A DNA stretch of 64,000 bases from DATMBF01 sp035559595 (GTDB lineage Bacteria; Bacteroidota; Ignavibacteria; UBA10030): the NCBI GenBank assembly GCA_035559595.1, contig DATMBF010000028.1, forward strand, positions 62,001 through 126,000, read 5' to 3'. Positions within the stretch are counted from its first letter, which is position 1; every line of letters starts with the position of its first letter. A program made the translations under genes and the position numbers. The notes beneath the pieces are model-generated. The model did no database searches, was not told the origin of the DNA, and saw nothing but the letters and a program-made list of their open reading frames with translations. Positions 8,850 through 18,804 of this stretch are shown here, piece by piece.

Positions 8850-11800
8850 CTATTTGATAACGGCAAACTTCCCTATCTTCTCTCCTATTCCCGGTGCCTC
8901 AATGTGATAAATATAGACGCCGTAAGAAACCGAAAGTTGGTCTCGAGAAAGAAGGTTCCATTCTGCCGTCCCGTCGAGCAACGTGCTGTCGTGTTCGATG
9001 GTTGCCACCAGCTCACCGTTGACCGTGTAAATTCGTATCGTACAGCGCTGTGGGAGGTGGATAAAATGAATTGACCGAGGTCCACGACCCGTTGCAAAGG
9101 GATTCCGCTCCTCCCACGTCGCCGCCGCGACATAGGGATTTGGAACAACTTTGATTCTATCGAGCTCCGACTTCGCTTTTGCAGTGTCAACCGTCGCCGC
9201 CGTTGTCGTAAATTCAAAAACATCTGACCCTCGGAAGATCTTCGAAAGCACGATTGTAGCGGTGTCCCCCGCTACCGGTCTCCCTCTCGAGGAGTTATAA
9301 AAGACTCTAAAACTCCACGTTGTAACAAGATTGCCCTGTAGGTCCCTCTCCAGGAAGATGATAATGTCAGTTTCGCTGGCGTCAGCCGAGAAGATACCAG
9401 GCCCCCCATCGCTGGTGTTTAACTCCCAAAATGCAAACTCGATTTCCTTATTCTCACTGATATTGAACACCTTGAAATTTACGGGCACAGCCGGTCGAAA
9501 GCCCGTCGACCCTGCTGGTGATCGCACTGTGTAAGCTGTTGATGTATCGAAATTGGCGGACCCGAAGATAACTTTGTAATCTGCCGGCTTTGGTAACCCG
9601 ATAATGGCTCCACCCTTCCATTGTTTGAAATCAAAGTCATAAACCCCTGTCCTGTTCCATCCTGACAATGCCGGATTGACACCGAAGGTTTTTTCGTTTT
9701 GAAGAATCAGTCGAAAACCTTGCGTGAGCGGTTGCTCTGCGCCATCTTGGAGATTCTGGTTTCGGCGGATGAGAGTATCAGGAAAATTCTGATTTGTGAT
9801 GTTAATGAGAGAATAGTTTTTCGTCTTGAAGGTATCTGGTGCCGTTCCGCCGCCGGAGATCACCGTGTCCTCGAAGACGACACGATATCGGTTATTGGCG
9901 CGGATGCTTCTGGGGTCAACAACATCGAAGCGAACCTTCCCTGTTGTGTTTCCCTGGACAAGCGTGGCTGCGGTTCCCTGTGGAGGAACATATCCTGCCA
10001 CAGGAGCCTCCGGAGTGACGATGACAACAGACTTCCCGATCGAACGAACTTCCCCTGTTACATTATCAATACTGATGCGAAGGTTGCTTTCCGCCGGAGA
10101 AATCTGTAGGGGTGCGTACCCCTCGTCGTATGCCCGAATGGCGTAGTAATACTTCTGTCCGTTCTGCACCGTCGTATCGGTCCAGCTATGAAGAATTCCG
10201 GTATCATTTCCCAGATCAAACTGTACACCGTTAAACGAAACCGGGTGAAAGCCCTTGATGCCATCCTTTCGATCAAACGTTACCAGGGCTTTCAAGAACG
10301 GTGCTGGATTTCCAAAAGCATCGGTGATGAGTCTGGCATCTTCGAAAGCCGGGTCTGTCGAACGATAAATCTTATATCCCTGAAAATCTCTTGCCGGTGC
10401 TCCCGGAATCCCTTGGAGAAAACGGTCCACCGATTGCTCTGCCACGTCATCCCAGTACAGAGTGACCTTCCGGTCACCGGGAACCGCTTTGAGCGTCGGT
10501 TCCAACGGTGCTTGGGCAAATTGATAATCCTCCGTATATGCCAGGAGGGCATATTCTCGCTTTCGCAAGGCATCATCCATAGCCCCGCTCGCTCGCGCAT
10601 TCCCCGCTCGCACAGCATTTCCGAATACAACAGCATAGGATATGCGCTCAATCTGACCCGGCCGAAGCGGAAATACGCCAGACGACACAAAAAGATCGCT
10701 TTCGCCTGTCGGTATCAATGCGGGATTGACAAAACTTCCCGGTAACATGAAGCTCGCCCAGAAAAAGATATCCGGTGTCGTGCTGAAATCAATGGCGCCA
10801 GCAGGAAGATATTGCACATTGGTTAAACCAATCTGGTCGGCCTCGGCAACGTCAGTTTTGTCGATGTTTGGCTCACCCGGGAATGGCGTGTTCGCACCCG
10901 AGGTTGGCTTTCCATCTCCCTCACCCGGATCGCCGGTATTGGGTGCGCCGTCAAGCCCCACATCATCGGTCAGAGGATTCCAGTCGCTATCGTTGTCATA
11001 GCCATCATCGCGTGACTCATCGATCATCTCATCGATGCCTTCGTCGATATTCGGATCGCGCGCCCCGTCACGGTTGATGTATTTCTTCCCAAGGTCCTCC
11101 GCACCAACGTCGTAAAGGAAAACGGTTGTGCCGGGAACGCGATAACGTTTGTACGGATCAGAGGCAGCTTGGTCGATCATAAGCTGCGTTACGGTAGGCC
11201 AATTCCCCAGCGAATTCCCATCATTGTCGATATTATCCTTATAGCGACGGCCCACATCTTCAGGACCTACATCGATAAGATGAATTACGCTGTCTTGAAC
11301 TGCATCCGCTTCAGAATTGGGAGGCCATCGCTTCCATTGATAGCCATTGACATTATCCGAGCTCGCTTCGGTCACCATCGCACTCGTCACCGTCGGACTG
11401 CCAACCTCCCCGTCTCCATCATTGTCGATGCCATCAGCAAATCCTACTCCAACTTGGACACCAAAAGGAACGTGTGTGGAGTCCTCGTCGATTAACCCAT
11501 TTCTGTTGTTGTCAACTCCGTCGGCTTTGATCTCTCCCCCGAGCATGGTCGGGAGAATCTTCGAGCCACCGGGCTCTCCATCTCCATCGTTATCAATCTT
11601 ATCAGTGGCATTTCCTGGAGTCTCCAAGTAAAGGGTGGCTGCTGCTCCGACGAACGTACCTTGGAAAGCGGGATTCGAGCTAACGCCATCACTATCGAGC
11701 GAGAAGGCAATGTCAAGGAGTAGATCAAAGCTGGGACTGTCATCTTGCGAATCTCCATCGCCGCCTACAAAGTCTGCCAACCATAACGTGACAGCCGTTT

Positions 11801-12518
11801 TCGGAAGAAGCTTTGTGCCATCGTTTTTGATTTCATGGACGAAGAAAACAGCGTCCGCCACAGAGGCTTGCGACCACTCCATGACGCGGGTGTCGATAAT
11901 GAGACCTAGCCCCCTTCTCGTCGGGTCGGTATCGTCCGGAGTATAATCAAAAACTGGTCTGTTGTAGTTGTCATCTCCAACACGAAAGTACATTTCCTGG
12001 TCGGCGCTAAACTGGTCTTTGCCAAAGTACCCATTCCACTTGCCCGCCCATCCGGGATCCTGCGCATCACCGAGTTTATCCGGCCAGAATGCTGGCCATG
12101 TTGCGGGCTCATCGCTCTTTGCTATCTTATTGGCAGCGAGATTGAAGTATCCCGGGATTGGCTCAAGGTTCCACGAACCGCCGGTTTGGGGGTTTTGGCG
12201 ATACGTTGGGAGGTCCACAATTCTCGCTATGTTCCCATTATTCAGTCGAACCTCAGCCCCGACAAATAAGCCAACGAGAGCAACGTAATAGCGATTCGTA
12301 TTTTTCGGCCATTCGTATGGCACTCCTTGCCCTACTCCCGTTCTTCCGGAAAAGCAAAAGTTGAACACGCTCGTTCGCACATTATTGCCATCAATCTCTG
12401 TTCTTCGACGATAACTTGGGTCAACACGTTCTTTGCTCGGAACATGCTGGGCCACGCTTTCCGCGAACAGTGAAATCTGTACGAGGATCAACAACAACCT
12501 TAATTGCTTTCTGGTCAT
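8850..12518 (-). CDS. Large surface protein with calcium-binding Asp-rich repeats, FnIII-like region and T9SS/FlgD-like C-terminus
   Basis: About 1222 residues. A signal peptide (LRLLLILVQISLFAESVAQ) leads into an unrecognised beta-rich N-terminal region. From about residue 305 to 560 come thrombospondin type 3-like Asp/Asn repeats (DKIDNDGDGEPGG, DGVDNNRNGLIDED, DGIDNDGDGEVGS, DGYDNDSDW) that should bind calcium. A fibronectin type III-like segment follows (VPGDRKVTLYWDD to YKIYRSTDPAF). The C-terminus (KVVPNPYVAA to GVYIYHIEAPG and GKFAVIK) resembles FlgD/T9SS sorting domains. The ATG at 12518 has GGAG six bases upstream and is preferred to the ATG at 12536. It lies 27 bases after the TonB receptor. 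The role is unknown; position suggests a surface component acting with that receptor. Confidence 0.8.
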   Translation of the reverse strand: MTRKQLRLLLILVQISLFAESVAQHVPSKERVDPSYRRRTEIDGNNVRTSVFNFCFSGRTGVGQGVPYEWPKNTNRYYVALVGLFVGAEVRLNNGNIARIVDLPTYRQNPQTGGSWNLEPIPGYFNLAANKIAKSDEPATWPAFWPDKLGDAQDPGWAGKWNGYFGKDQFSADQEMYFRVGDDNYNRPVFDYTPDDTDPTRRGLGLIIDTRVMEWSQASVADAVFFVHEIKNDGTKLLPKTAVTLWLADFVGGDGDSQDDSPSFDLLLDIAFSLDSDGVSSNPAFQGTFVGAAATLYLETPGNATDKIDNDGDGEPGGSKILPTMLGGEIKADGVDNNRNGLIDEDSTHVPFGVQVGVGFADGIDNDGDGEVGSPTVTSAMVTEASSDNVNGYQWKRWPPNSEADAVQDSVIHLIDVGPEDVGRRYKDNIDNDGNSLGNWPTVTQLMIDQAASDPYKRYRVPGTTVFLYDVGAEDLGKKYINRDGARDPNIDEGIDEMIDESRDDGYDNDSDWNPLTDDVGLDGAPNTGDPGEGDGKPTSGANTPFPGEPNIDKTDVAEADQIGLTNVQYLPAGAIDFSTTPDIFFWASFMLPGSFVNPALIPTGESDLFVSSGVFPLRPGQIERISYAVVFGNAVRAGNARASGAMDDALRKREYALLAYTEDYQFAQAPLEPTLKAVPGDRKVTLYWDDVAEQSVDRFLQGIPGAPARDFQGYKIYRSTDPAFEDARLITDAFGNPAPFLKALVTFDRKDGIKGFHPVSFNGVQFDLGNDTGILHSWTDTTVQNGQKYYYAIRAYDEGYAPLQISPAESNLRISIDNVTGEVRSIGKSVVIVTPEAPVAGYVPPQGTAATLVQGNTTGKVRFDVVDPRSIRANNRYRVVFEDTVISGGGTAPDTFKTKNYSLINITNQNFPDTLIRRNQNLQDGAEQPLTQGFRLILQNEKTFGVNPALSGWNRTGVYDFDFKQWKGGAIIGLPKPADYKVIFGSANFDTSTAYTVRSPAGSTGFRPAVPVNFKVFNISENKEIEFAFWELNTSDGGPGIFSADASETDIIIFLERDLQGNLVTTWSFRVFYNSSRGRPVAGDTATIVLSKIFRGSDVFEFTTTAATVDTAKAKSELDRIKVVPNPYVAAATWEERNPFATGRGPRSIHFIHLPQRCTIRIYTVNGELVATIEHDSTLLDGTAEWNLLSRDQLSVSYGVYIYHIEAPGIGEKIGKFAVIK

Positions 12519-12545
12519 GAAATACTCCGACGTCATATAGCCATC

Positions 12546-15248
12546 TTAGAAGCTTAGTTCCACCCCGACCTGAATCTCCCGCGGCTCGGAATAAAAATCG
12601 GGTCGGGTAATAAACTGTTCAACGGTATTGACCCGCCCCGGGTTCTGATTAACGGGTCCAGCCCCTAAGGCACGCACAGAAGCGGTCGCCCGACCTGTTT
12701 GTCCAAACACCTCTACCTCGTTGCGCCGGTCGAAAAGATTAAAGACTTTCAAAAAGACAACCAGATTCAACGGCCCCAGCGCAAAGTTCTTGAACGCATT
12801 GAGATCAATCGTGTAGGTTGGAGGTCTTCTTCTGCTGTTCTTTGTCAGCACTCTTGCGGCATCCTCCCCACGTCCTTCGGCCTGATTTAACACCGGTGAG
12901 TACGGTAACCCCGAACCGTAACGCCCCAAAAGGAACACTCCCCAATCTCCGCTGCTGAGGCCCGTAGAAATGTTCACGGTGTGGGTTTGGTCCCAATCCA
13001 GCGGTGTCAACGTCCTCGATGGCTCTCTATTGCTTTGTTGCGCCGCCTGCTCTTCATCGGGGTTCGAATTATTTCCCTCCGCTACTTGAAACGTGTACGA
13101 CAGATTGAAAGAAAACGGGTCGGCAATATGCGAAGACCGTTTGTTCATCGTCAACGTGATGCCACGAGAATTGGCATAATCACGATTGATGAAAATGGTA
13201 TAGTAGGAAGTGGCCGTTTCCGGGTCACGAACCGGTATTCTCGTACTCGTTGACACCCAGTCGCGCGTATCACGATAAAACCCCGTGACATCAAAACTCA
13301 TGTCTTCAGTGACCTGCTGTTGCAATCCAAATTCATACATGACCGTTTTCTGAGGATTAAGGTCGGGATTCCCGTACACCCCCTGCAATCCGCTTGCCGT
13401 TGTCACTTTGTAACCCGGTTTTTGATAAAGATGAATGAAAGACGGTATCTGGAGAAAATGACCGTACGAGAAGTGTAAAACGCCACGGTCAGTAATGGGG
13501 TAAGAGATTCCGAATCTCGGGCTGATGCTCTTCTTGGGAGAGGCTTTCTTGTACCATTTTGCCAGCCGTTGATCAAACGATAGGGATTGATTCTCTGGTT
13601 TCTGTGGCAAATAAACGTTTGGGTCCTGCGGATCCACCAAAACTTCACCCTTTGAATCAAAATAGTCAAACCGCACACCGATGTTCATAATCATCTGCTC
13701 ATATTCCAACTTATCTTGAATATACCCAGAAAATTCGATGGGTTTTCGAGTGTACTGTTCATGAAGCGGCGTCGTGATATCTGGAATTTCGGGTACATAG
13801 CTACCATCGCTCAGCTGACGCGGAGCCAGACTATAGTCGTCAAGAAACAGTTCATGAACTCTTCCCTCGAGTCCAAATTTCAACTGGTGAAGTCGATTGA
13901 TCTGGTCGGTGTAGTCAAACTTCGCGACGTTTGTCTTCGTCGTTCTGCGAAACCGATGATTGTTCGTTCCCTTCTTGATGAACTCGTACAAATCTCTGTT
14001 TGTTGCCTGTGGATCGACAATGTAGCGTGAATCGAATGGATCCGAGTACAAATATTCCTTAAATCTCTTGTAAAAGGTGCTAAGATTGACGGTATAGAAG
14101 GAACTTGAGCTGAGGGTATGCGTTAACACAAGCGAGTAATTATAACCTCGGTCGAACTTCTTCACATCGCCATCAGGGGTGTATTTCCAATCGTGGTTAT
14201 AGTCGCGATATTCGATGTCGCTGTAAATACCCGTCAAGCTTAACCGCATCGCCGGCGTTATACTATACGTCAGTTTTGCCTGGCCTGAGAATCGTTGCCG
14301 GTTGTTCATTGGCACAAAAGCACTGTCTCCGGCCGTACCATCGGGATTGAACCGCCTCACACCGTACAACCATCCATCGGTCTTATAAAACCGACCAGAT
14401 GCATAAAAGGTAAGGTGAGGAATAAGAGGAACTGGTCCACTCAAACTCCCCTCGACATTAAGGTTATCGGTCGGATTGGTACTCTTGAGATTGGTAAACA
14501 AATGGGAATCGCGCGTGAAATAGTCTCCGGAGTAATACGTGAAGTATCCGCGCAATCTCTCTCCCCCATCTTTTGTAACAATGTTCACGATGCCAGACAT
14601 TGCCTGGCCGTATTCGGCGTTAAAAGTCCCGCTAATCACTTGCAATTCCTGCATAGAATTGTTGTCAATTTGCACGGCCTGCCCCCCATCGTACACGTCT
14701 GATACAGAAACTCCATCTACCCAATACGCCACTTCGCTTGTCCTCCCTCCTCGAATGTGAATACCGCCTCCGCGATCCACTGTAATCCCAGCTTGGAGGG
14801 AGAGTACTTCATGGACCTCCTGCACTGGCATGTTTCGAATCTCGTTGGAGGTCACGCGTGCTTCCGATGATGTCAAGTCCTTTCGGATAACCGGAATTTC
14901 GGCTGTAACAGTAACCTCCTCGAGCTCTACGACCGTAGGATCAAGACTTACGTCAACGGTGGTGGTCAGATCGATATTCACCTGAATACCAGAAACTGTT
15001 TTCCTCGTAAATCCAATCGACGAAACGATAACGTTGTATTTGCCTGGCGGCACATTAAGAATTACATAGTACCCTTCAACATCGGTTGCTGCACCGAGCG
15101 TCGTACCTTCCAGAACAATGTTCGCGCCAATCAACGGCTCTCCGCTCGAGGCATCCTTAACACGTCCGGCAACTTTGCCCGTCGTTCCTCCAAAAACCAC
15201 CGTAGAAGTAACAAACGTAATCAACAGAATAACCGATAGAGATTTCAT
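12546..15248 (-). CDS. TonB-dependent receptor with carboxypeptidase-like regulatory domain
   Basis: 900 residues. Signal peptide 1-20 (MKSLSVILLITFVTSTVVFG), then a carboxypeptidase-D-like beta-sandwich (GKVAGRVKDASSGEPLIGAN, to about 105), a plug domain (about 115-235, with IHIRGGRTSEVAYWVDG and AEYGQAMSGIVNIVTKDGG), and a 22-strand-type barrel ending in an aromatic C-terminus (EIQVGVELSF). Such receptors import large or scarce ligands across the outer membrane with TonB energy; SusC-like members take oligosaccharides. No SusD partner is visible. The ATG has AAGGAAG upstream. It lies 20 bases after the parvulin lipoprotein and in the unit with the GH13 enzyme and LacI regulator, which makes a maltodextrin-type ligand plausible. 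Confidence 0.9.
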   Translation of the reverse strand: MKSLSVILLITFVTSTVVFGGTTGKVAGRVKDASSGEPLIGANIVLEGTTLGAATDVEGYYVILNVPPGKYNVIVSSIGFTRKTVSGIQVNIDLTTTVDVSLDPTVVELEEVTVTAEIPVIRKDLTSSEARVTSNEIRNMPVQEVHEVLSLQAGITVDRGGGIHIRGGRTSEVAYWVDGVSVSDVYDGGQAVQIDNNSMQELQVISGTFNAEYGQAMSGIVNIVTKDGGERLRGYFTYYSGDYFTRDSHLFTNLKSTNPTDNLNVEGSLSGPVPLIPHLTFYASGRFYKTDGWLYGVRRFNPDGTAGDSAFVPMNNRQRFSGQAKLTYSITPAMRLSLTGIYSDIEYRDYNHDWKYTPDGDVKKFDRGYNYSLVLTHTLSSSSFYTVNLSTFYKRFKEYLYSDPFDSRYIVDPQATNRDLYEFIKKGTNNHRFRRTTKTNVAKFDYTDQINRLHQLKFGLEGRVHELFLDDYSLAPRQLSDGSYVPEIPDITTPLHEQYTRKPIEFSGYIQDKLEYEQMIMNIGVRFDYFDSKGEVLVDPQDPNVYLPQKPENQSLSFDQRLAKWYKKASPKKSISPRFGISYPITDRGVLHFSYGHFLQIPSFIHLYQKPGYKVTTASGLQGVYGNPDLNPQKTVMYEFGLQQQVTEDMSFDVTGFYRDTRDWVSTSTRIPVRDPETATSYYTIFINRDYANSRGITLTMNKRSSHIADPFSFNLSYTFQVAEGNNSNPDEEQAAQQSNREPSRTLTPLDWDQTHTVNISTGLSSGDWGVFLLGRYGSGLPYSPVLNQAEGRGEDAARVLTKNSRRRPPTYTIDLNAFKNFALGPLNLVVFLKVFNLFDRRNEVEVFGQTGRATASVRALGAGPVNQNPGRVNTVEQFITRPDFYSEPREIQVGVELSF

Positions 15249-15268
15249 TGAGACTTCCTTCTCGTCAT

Positions 15269-16945
15269 TTAAAGCCGAATTTCGGCCAAGGTGTTCTCAT
15301 CGATGGTGATCTCCGTCTTTGTCCGCAACTCATGGGCGGCGCGCTGGAGCGCCTGAAGCTTTCGCTGCTTGCGTATCCCCTCTAAGATTGATTCACGACT
15401 TTCACTGAAACTCTTTTGTCGCCCGTCTTTCTTCCCCAAGATCTTGAAGAGACCATAGTAAGGGTCGACGAATTCCGGCCCCAGAATCGCCCCAACGTTC
15501 GACTTGGCGAATTTCTCTCCAAGAGTTCCATATTGGTCAATTGTGAGATATCCTAATTCGCCACCCTTCTTCGCAGCCCACAGCCTGATAGAGTGTGCTT
15601 TTGCCAATGTTGAAAAATCTTTTCCCCGATCAAGCCGATTTCGGAGCTGCTCCGCTTCTTCCAATGTTCTCACAAGAATCTCTGCTACGTTCACCTGGGG
15701 TGCATGCCGAAAATCGGCCTTGTTCATTTCATAAATCCTTCGCAATTCATCCTCCGAAACTTCTTCCGTTTCAACCTGCCGCTCAATGCCAGCAGCCCAT
15801 TCTTTGAGGGCATACCGCAGCGTCATTTCCTGGATCTGTGCCACGGTCTCAGCCTCTTGGTCGATTCCATCCTTTGTTGCCCTTTCAAGGAGAACCTCGC
15901 GGGCTGCCAAACCTGTGATCAGTTCTTTGAGATCCTCGGCCGATTTCACACGAGCACGTTGTTTTGAGGTGGTGAATTCCAGCTTCTCAAGAAATTCCTG
16001 AACACTCCACGACGCATGCTCGAATCTCACGATCTGAGCATCTGGATTCATCGCCTGAGAGACGACCGTCTCAGCACGAAATACCTGTCCGCCTTGGAGA
16101 ATATCCCACTGGGCAAGAATCTGCGTTAAAGACTCCGGCACAAACTCCGGAGAAAGTTCTCGAGCTATGCTTCGGACTGTTTCTTCTATGGCCTTGATCG
16201 TCTTCTTCGTCCGAACACGGTCCTCAAGTTCTCCCTTTTGCTTGGCATAATCGTTCTCTGAGAGCAAAGGGTGATCCACACGATCTTCGACTTTCACAAT
16301 CGCGTATCCTACGCCTATCCGCACAGGATCCGAAAGTTCACCTATTGGCAGTGAGAAAGCGACCTCTTCAAGCCTTGCATCCATCTCACCACGACCGAAA
16401 TAGCCGAGATATCCACCGTTGCTGGCCAGGCCGGGATCGCTGAAGACCGTGCGTGCCAACGATTGAAACGTTGTGCCTTCTAACAGTTTGCGCTTGAGAT
16501 CCCATGCGCCGCTCTCCGTTTTTGCATACAGGTACCGAGCGCTAACTTTTGCATTCGCATGACGAAACTCCTCCCATAATTCCTTTTCCGTTACTTGAAT
16601 CTTCTTAGCAATGAACTTGACCGCGTATCGATCCAGCATTGCTTGCAACCGAATCTCCGTTAGACGTTTTCGAACCGAAGCTTGCTCGAACCACCCATCA
16701 CGTCGAAGCTTCCCAAGAATAAGGACCTCATTTACCATATTCTGAAGGACATTTCTTCTTTGGACAATATTGTCTGAGGTCCCGGACGCTCGGAGAAATT
16801 TCTCATACCTTGTCTTGAAATCCTTGATCTGAATCGTTTCGTCACCAACACGGGCCAGAACTCCGGTCTCTTCTCGAGCACAACTCCCAAGAATGACTGC
16901 AGTCAAGATAAACGAGAACAGTGTAATGCGCCGTGGAAGGGTCAT
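15269..16945 (-). CDS. Parvulin-type peptidyl-prolyl isomerase lipoprotein (PpiC/SurA-like)
   Basis: 558 residues. The lipoprotein signal has lipobox LGSC (Cys22). A SurA-like N-terminal helical region (VGDETIQIKDFKTRYEKFLR) follows. There are two parvulin-like domains: one with SARYLYAKTESGAWDLKRKL and SDPGLASNGGYLGYFGRGEMD (about 135-230), and a second with QVNVAEILVRTLEEAEQLRNR and AAKKGGELGYLTIDQYG (about 415-505). Such proteins chaperone outer-membrane beta-barrels in the periplasm. The start overlaps the GH13 stop by 4 bases, and the TonB receptor starts 20 bases downstream. That points to a chaperone made together with its barrel and surface-protein clients. Substrate specificity is inference. 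Confidence 0.87.
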   Translation of the reverse strand: MTLPRRITLFSFILTAVILGSCAREETGVLARVGDETIQIKDFKTRYEKFLRASGTSDNIVQRRNVLQNMVNEVLILGKLRRDGWFEQASVRKRLTEIRLQAMLDRYAVKFIAKKIQVTEKELWEEFRHANAKVSARYLYAKTESGAWDLKRKLLEGTTFQSLARTVFSDPGLASNGGYLGYFGRGEMDARLEEVAFSLPIGELSDPVRIGVGYAIVKVEDRVDHPLLSENDYAKQKGELEDRVRTKKTIKAIEETVRSIARELSPEFVPESLTQILAQWDILQGGQVFRAETVVSQAMNPDAQIVRFEHASWSVQEFLEKLEFTTSKQRARVKSAEDLKELITGLAAREVLLERATKDGIDQEAETVAQIQEMTLRYALKEWAAGIERQVETEEVSEDELRRIYEMNKADFRHAPQVNVAEILVRTLEEAEQLRNRLDRGKDFSTLAKAHSIRLWAAKKGGELGYLTIDQYGTLGEKFAKSNVGAILGPEFVDPYYGLFKILGKKDGRQKSFSESRESILEGIRKQRKLQALQRAAHELRTKTEITIDENTLAEIRL

Positions 16946-18804
16946 GTCTTTCTCAACACAATCGCTTTCTTTGCCGGCAGAGAAATCCGCAAGAAACCAG
17001 CTTCCTCTTCAACCTGTCCATCACCAAACACCTTCTCCCAACCGTTTTTCCATTCAATGACCTCTGGCCCAACCATATACTGCTGTTGATCTGAAGAATT
17101 GTTCAAGAAAACACAGACGAGAGATCTTTCGGTTCTGCGGAAGAATCCAAGGCTATTCTTTGCATCGTCCATGAGAATGAATTTCATTGAACCATTCGTG
17201 AGGGCGGGAGTCGATCGGCGGAGAGCAAGAAGTTCTTTATAAAAGGCGTGCAGCGTTGAGTCAAAAGCATTTCGATCGGGAGGGCGAAACTTCGACCAGG
17301 GATGTGAGCGTTCAGGCTCGAACCTCATCTCCGGCCATACCATCGGCTTCCGACAATCCGGGTCATCTGCTCCCCACATTCCTGCTTCAGTGCCATAGTA
17401 GATCATCGGTGCACCAAGGTAGGTCATTTGGAACACCGCCATCAGCCTCAACGTCTCCATTTCCCTTTCATTCGGCTTGCGAACATTGTAATCGTTGTTA
17501 TCGCTCACTCCAACACGCTTATCGTACGGGAGATCGGCATTGACAATGTGTGAAGACATTCTATCGGTGTCGTGACTGTCATAGAGATTCATGAGCGAGA
17601 AATTGAACCGCTCGGGATAATCTTTGAGAAATCCGTCGAGCCGGGACACAACATCACTTGGCTTAATTGCCGTTTTCTGCCCCGCGAAGAAACGAAAAGC
17701 TTCCCTCGCCCATCGATAATTCATCACCGCGTCAAAGACATCCCCCTGAAGCCAGGGCGCGGCGTTGAACATCTTCTCGTTTTGCCAATCTTCCCACCAC
17801 ACCTCCCCAACAATATAGGCATCGGGATTAATCTCTCGAACCCATGTGCGAAATTCCCGCCAGAAAGCCGGATTGATCTTCTCTGCAACATCGAGACGCC
17901 ATCCATCGATACCATCCTCGGGATTTCCATCGCCGTTCGGATCCATCCATCTCTTGACGATCGCTTTGATATGTTCCCTCGGACCCGATACTATTCCACG
18001 CTCATCTTCCCTGATCTCCGGAAGTTCACGTACGCCGTTCCACCCCTCATAACCGAACTCGTTCTCCGGAGTCTTTGGATCATCCCAGCGTTTGATGGAA
18101 AACCAATCTTTAAACCTAGACTTTTCCTGCTCCTTCTTCACGTCCTCGAATGCCCAAAACGTCATTCCGACGTGATTAAAAACTCCGTCGATCACGACAC
18201 GAATCCCTCTCTTGTGTGCCTCTTGAATCAGGCGCAAAAATACCTTATCCGCTGCCGACCACTTCCATGTCGAGGGATCGCTGGGATCCTCGCTCCTCCA
18301 CAGCGCTCTATCACCTTCAGGATCCGGACCGAAATTGTTGTCTACATGATGATAGAATGTCGCATCATACTTGTGCAGAGATGGGGATTCGAAAATCGGA
18401 TTGAGATAGATTGCATTGATACCAAGATCCGTGAGATAATCCAACCTGTCGATTACTCCCTGAAGATCACCCCCATAACGCCTCTGCTGAACGTGAAAAT
18501 AGAATCCCTTTCCATCGTTGCCCTCCCAAGGCTGAAAAGCGTACCAATCGCCCGCCCAGCTACTCACCTGCCACCCTGGGGCGACTTCATGCGGCCATGC
18601 GCCAGTGAGATCCACCGGACGTGGATCGTTGTTCGGATCCCCATTGCTGAAGCGCTCGGGAAAGATTTGATACCAGACAGCAGACGCCGCCCAAGAAGGC
18701 GGATGATCAAACGGTGTTGTCGAAGAAGGTGCAGATCGAGTACAAGAAAGGAGAACGATGATGAGCATGGACGAGAGAAGAGCAAACGTGGGACTGCGTC
18801 TCAT
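16942..18804 (-). CDS. GH13 alpha-amylase-family lipoprotein (cyclomaltodextrinase/neopullulanase-like)
   Basis: 620 residues. The lipoprotein signal has lipobox LLSC (Cys21), so the enzyme is anchored outside the cytoplasm. The four GH13 regions are intact: DGVFNH (206-211), GWRLDVAEK with nucleophile Asp305, VGEVWWE with acid/base Glu334, and YDSHDTDR with Asp412. The opening SAVWYQIFPERFSNGDPNNDP and GGDLQGVIDRLDYL resemble cyclomaltodextrinases and neopullulanases, but I do not see the long N-terminal domain of those enzymes. It should hydrolyse alpha-1,4-glucans or maltodextrins. It overlaps the LacI-type gene upstream and the parvulin gene downstream by 4 bases each. The exact specificity within GH13 is not certain. 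Confidence 0.93.
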   Translation of the reverse strand: MRRSPTFALLSSMLIIVLLSCTRSAPSSTTPFDHPPSWAASAVWYQIFPERFSNGDPNNDPRPVDLTGAWPHEVAPGWQVSSWAGDWYAFQPWEGNDGKGFYFHVQQRRYGGDLQGVIDRLDYLTDLGINAIYLNPIFESPSLHKYDATFYHHVDNNFGPDPEGDRALWRSEDPSDPSTWKWSAADKVFLRLIQEAHKRGIRVVIDGVFNHVGMTFWAFEDVKKEQEKSRFKDWFSIKRWDDPKTPENEFGYEGWNGVRELPEIREDERGIVSGPREHIKAIVKRWMDPNGDGNPEDGIDGWRLDVAEKINPAFWREFRTWVREINPDAYIVGEVWWEDWQNEKMFNAAPWLQGDVFDAVMNYRWAREAFRFFAGQKTAIKPSDVVSRLDGFLKDYPERFNFSLMNLYDSHDTDRMSSHIVNADLPYDKRVGVSDNNDYNVRKPNEREMETLRLMAVFQMTYLGAPMIYYGTEAGMWGADDPDCRKPMVWPEMRFEPERSHPWSKFRPPDRNAFDSTLHAFYKELLALRRSTPALTNGSMKFILMDDAKNSLGFFRRTERSLVCVFLNNSSDQQQYMVGPEVIEWKNGWEKVFGDGQVEEEAGFLRISLPAKKAIVLRKT

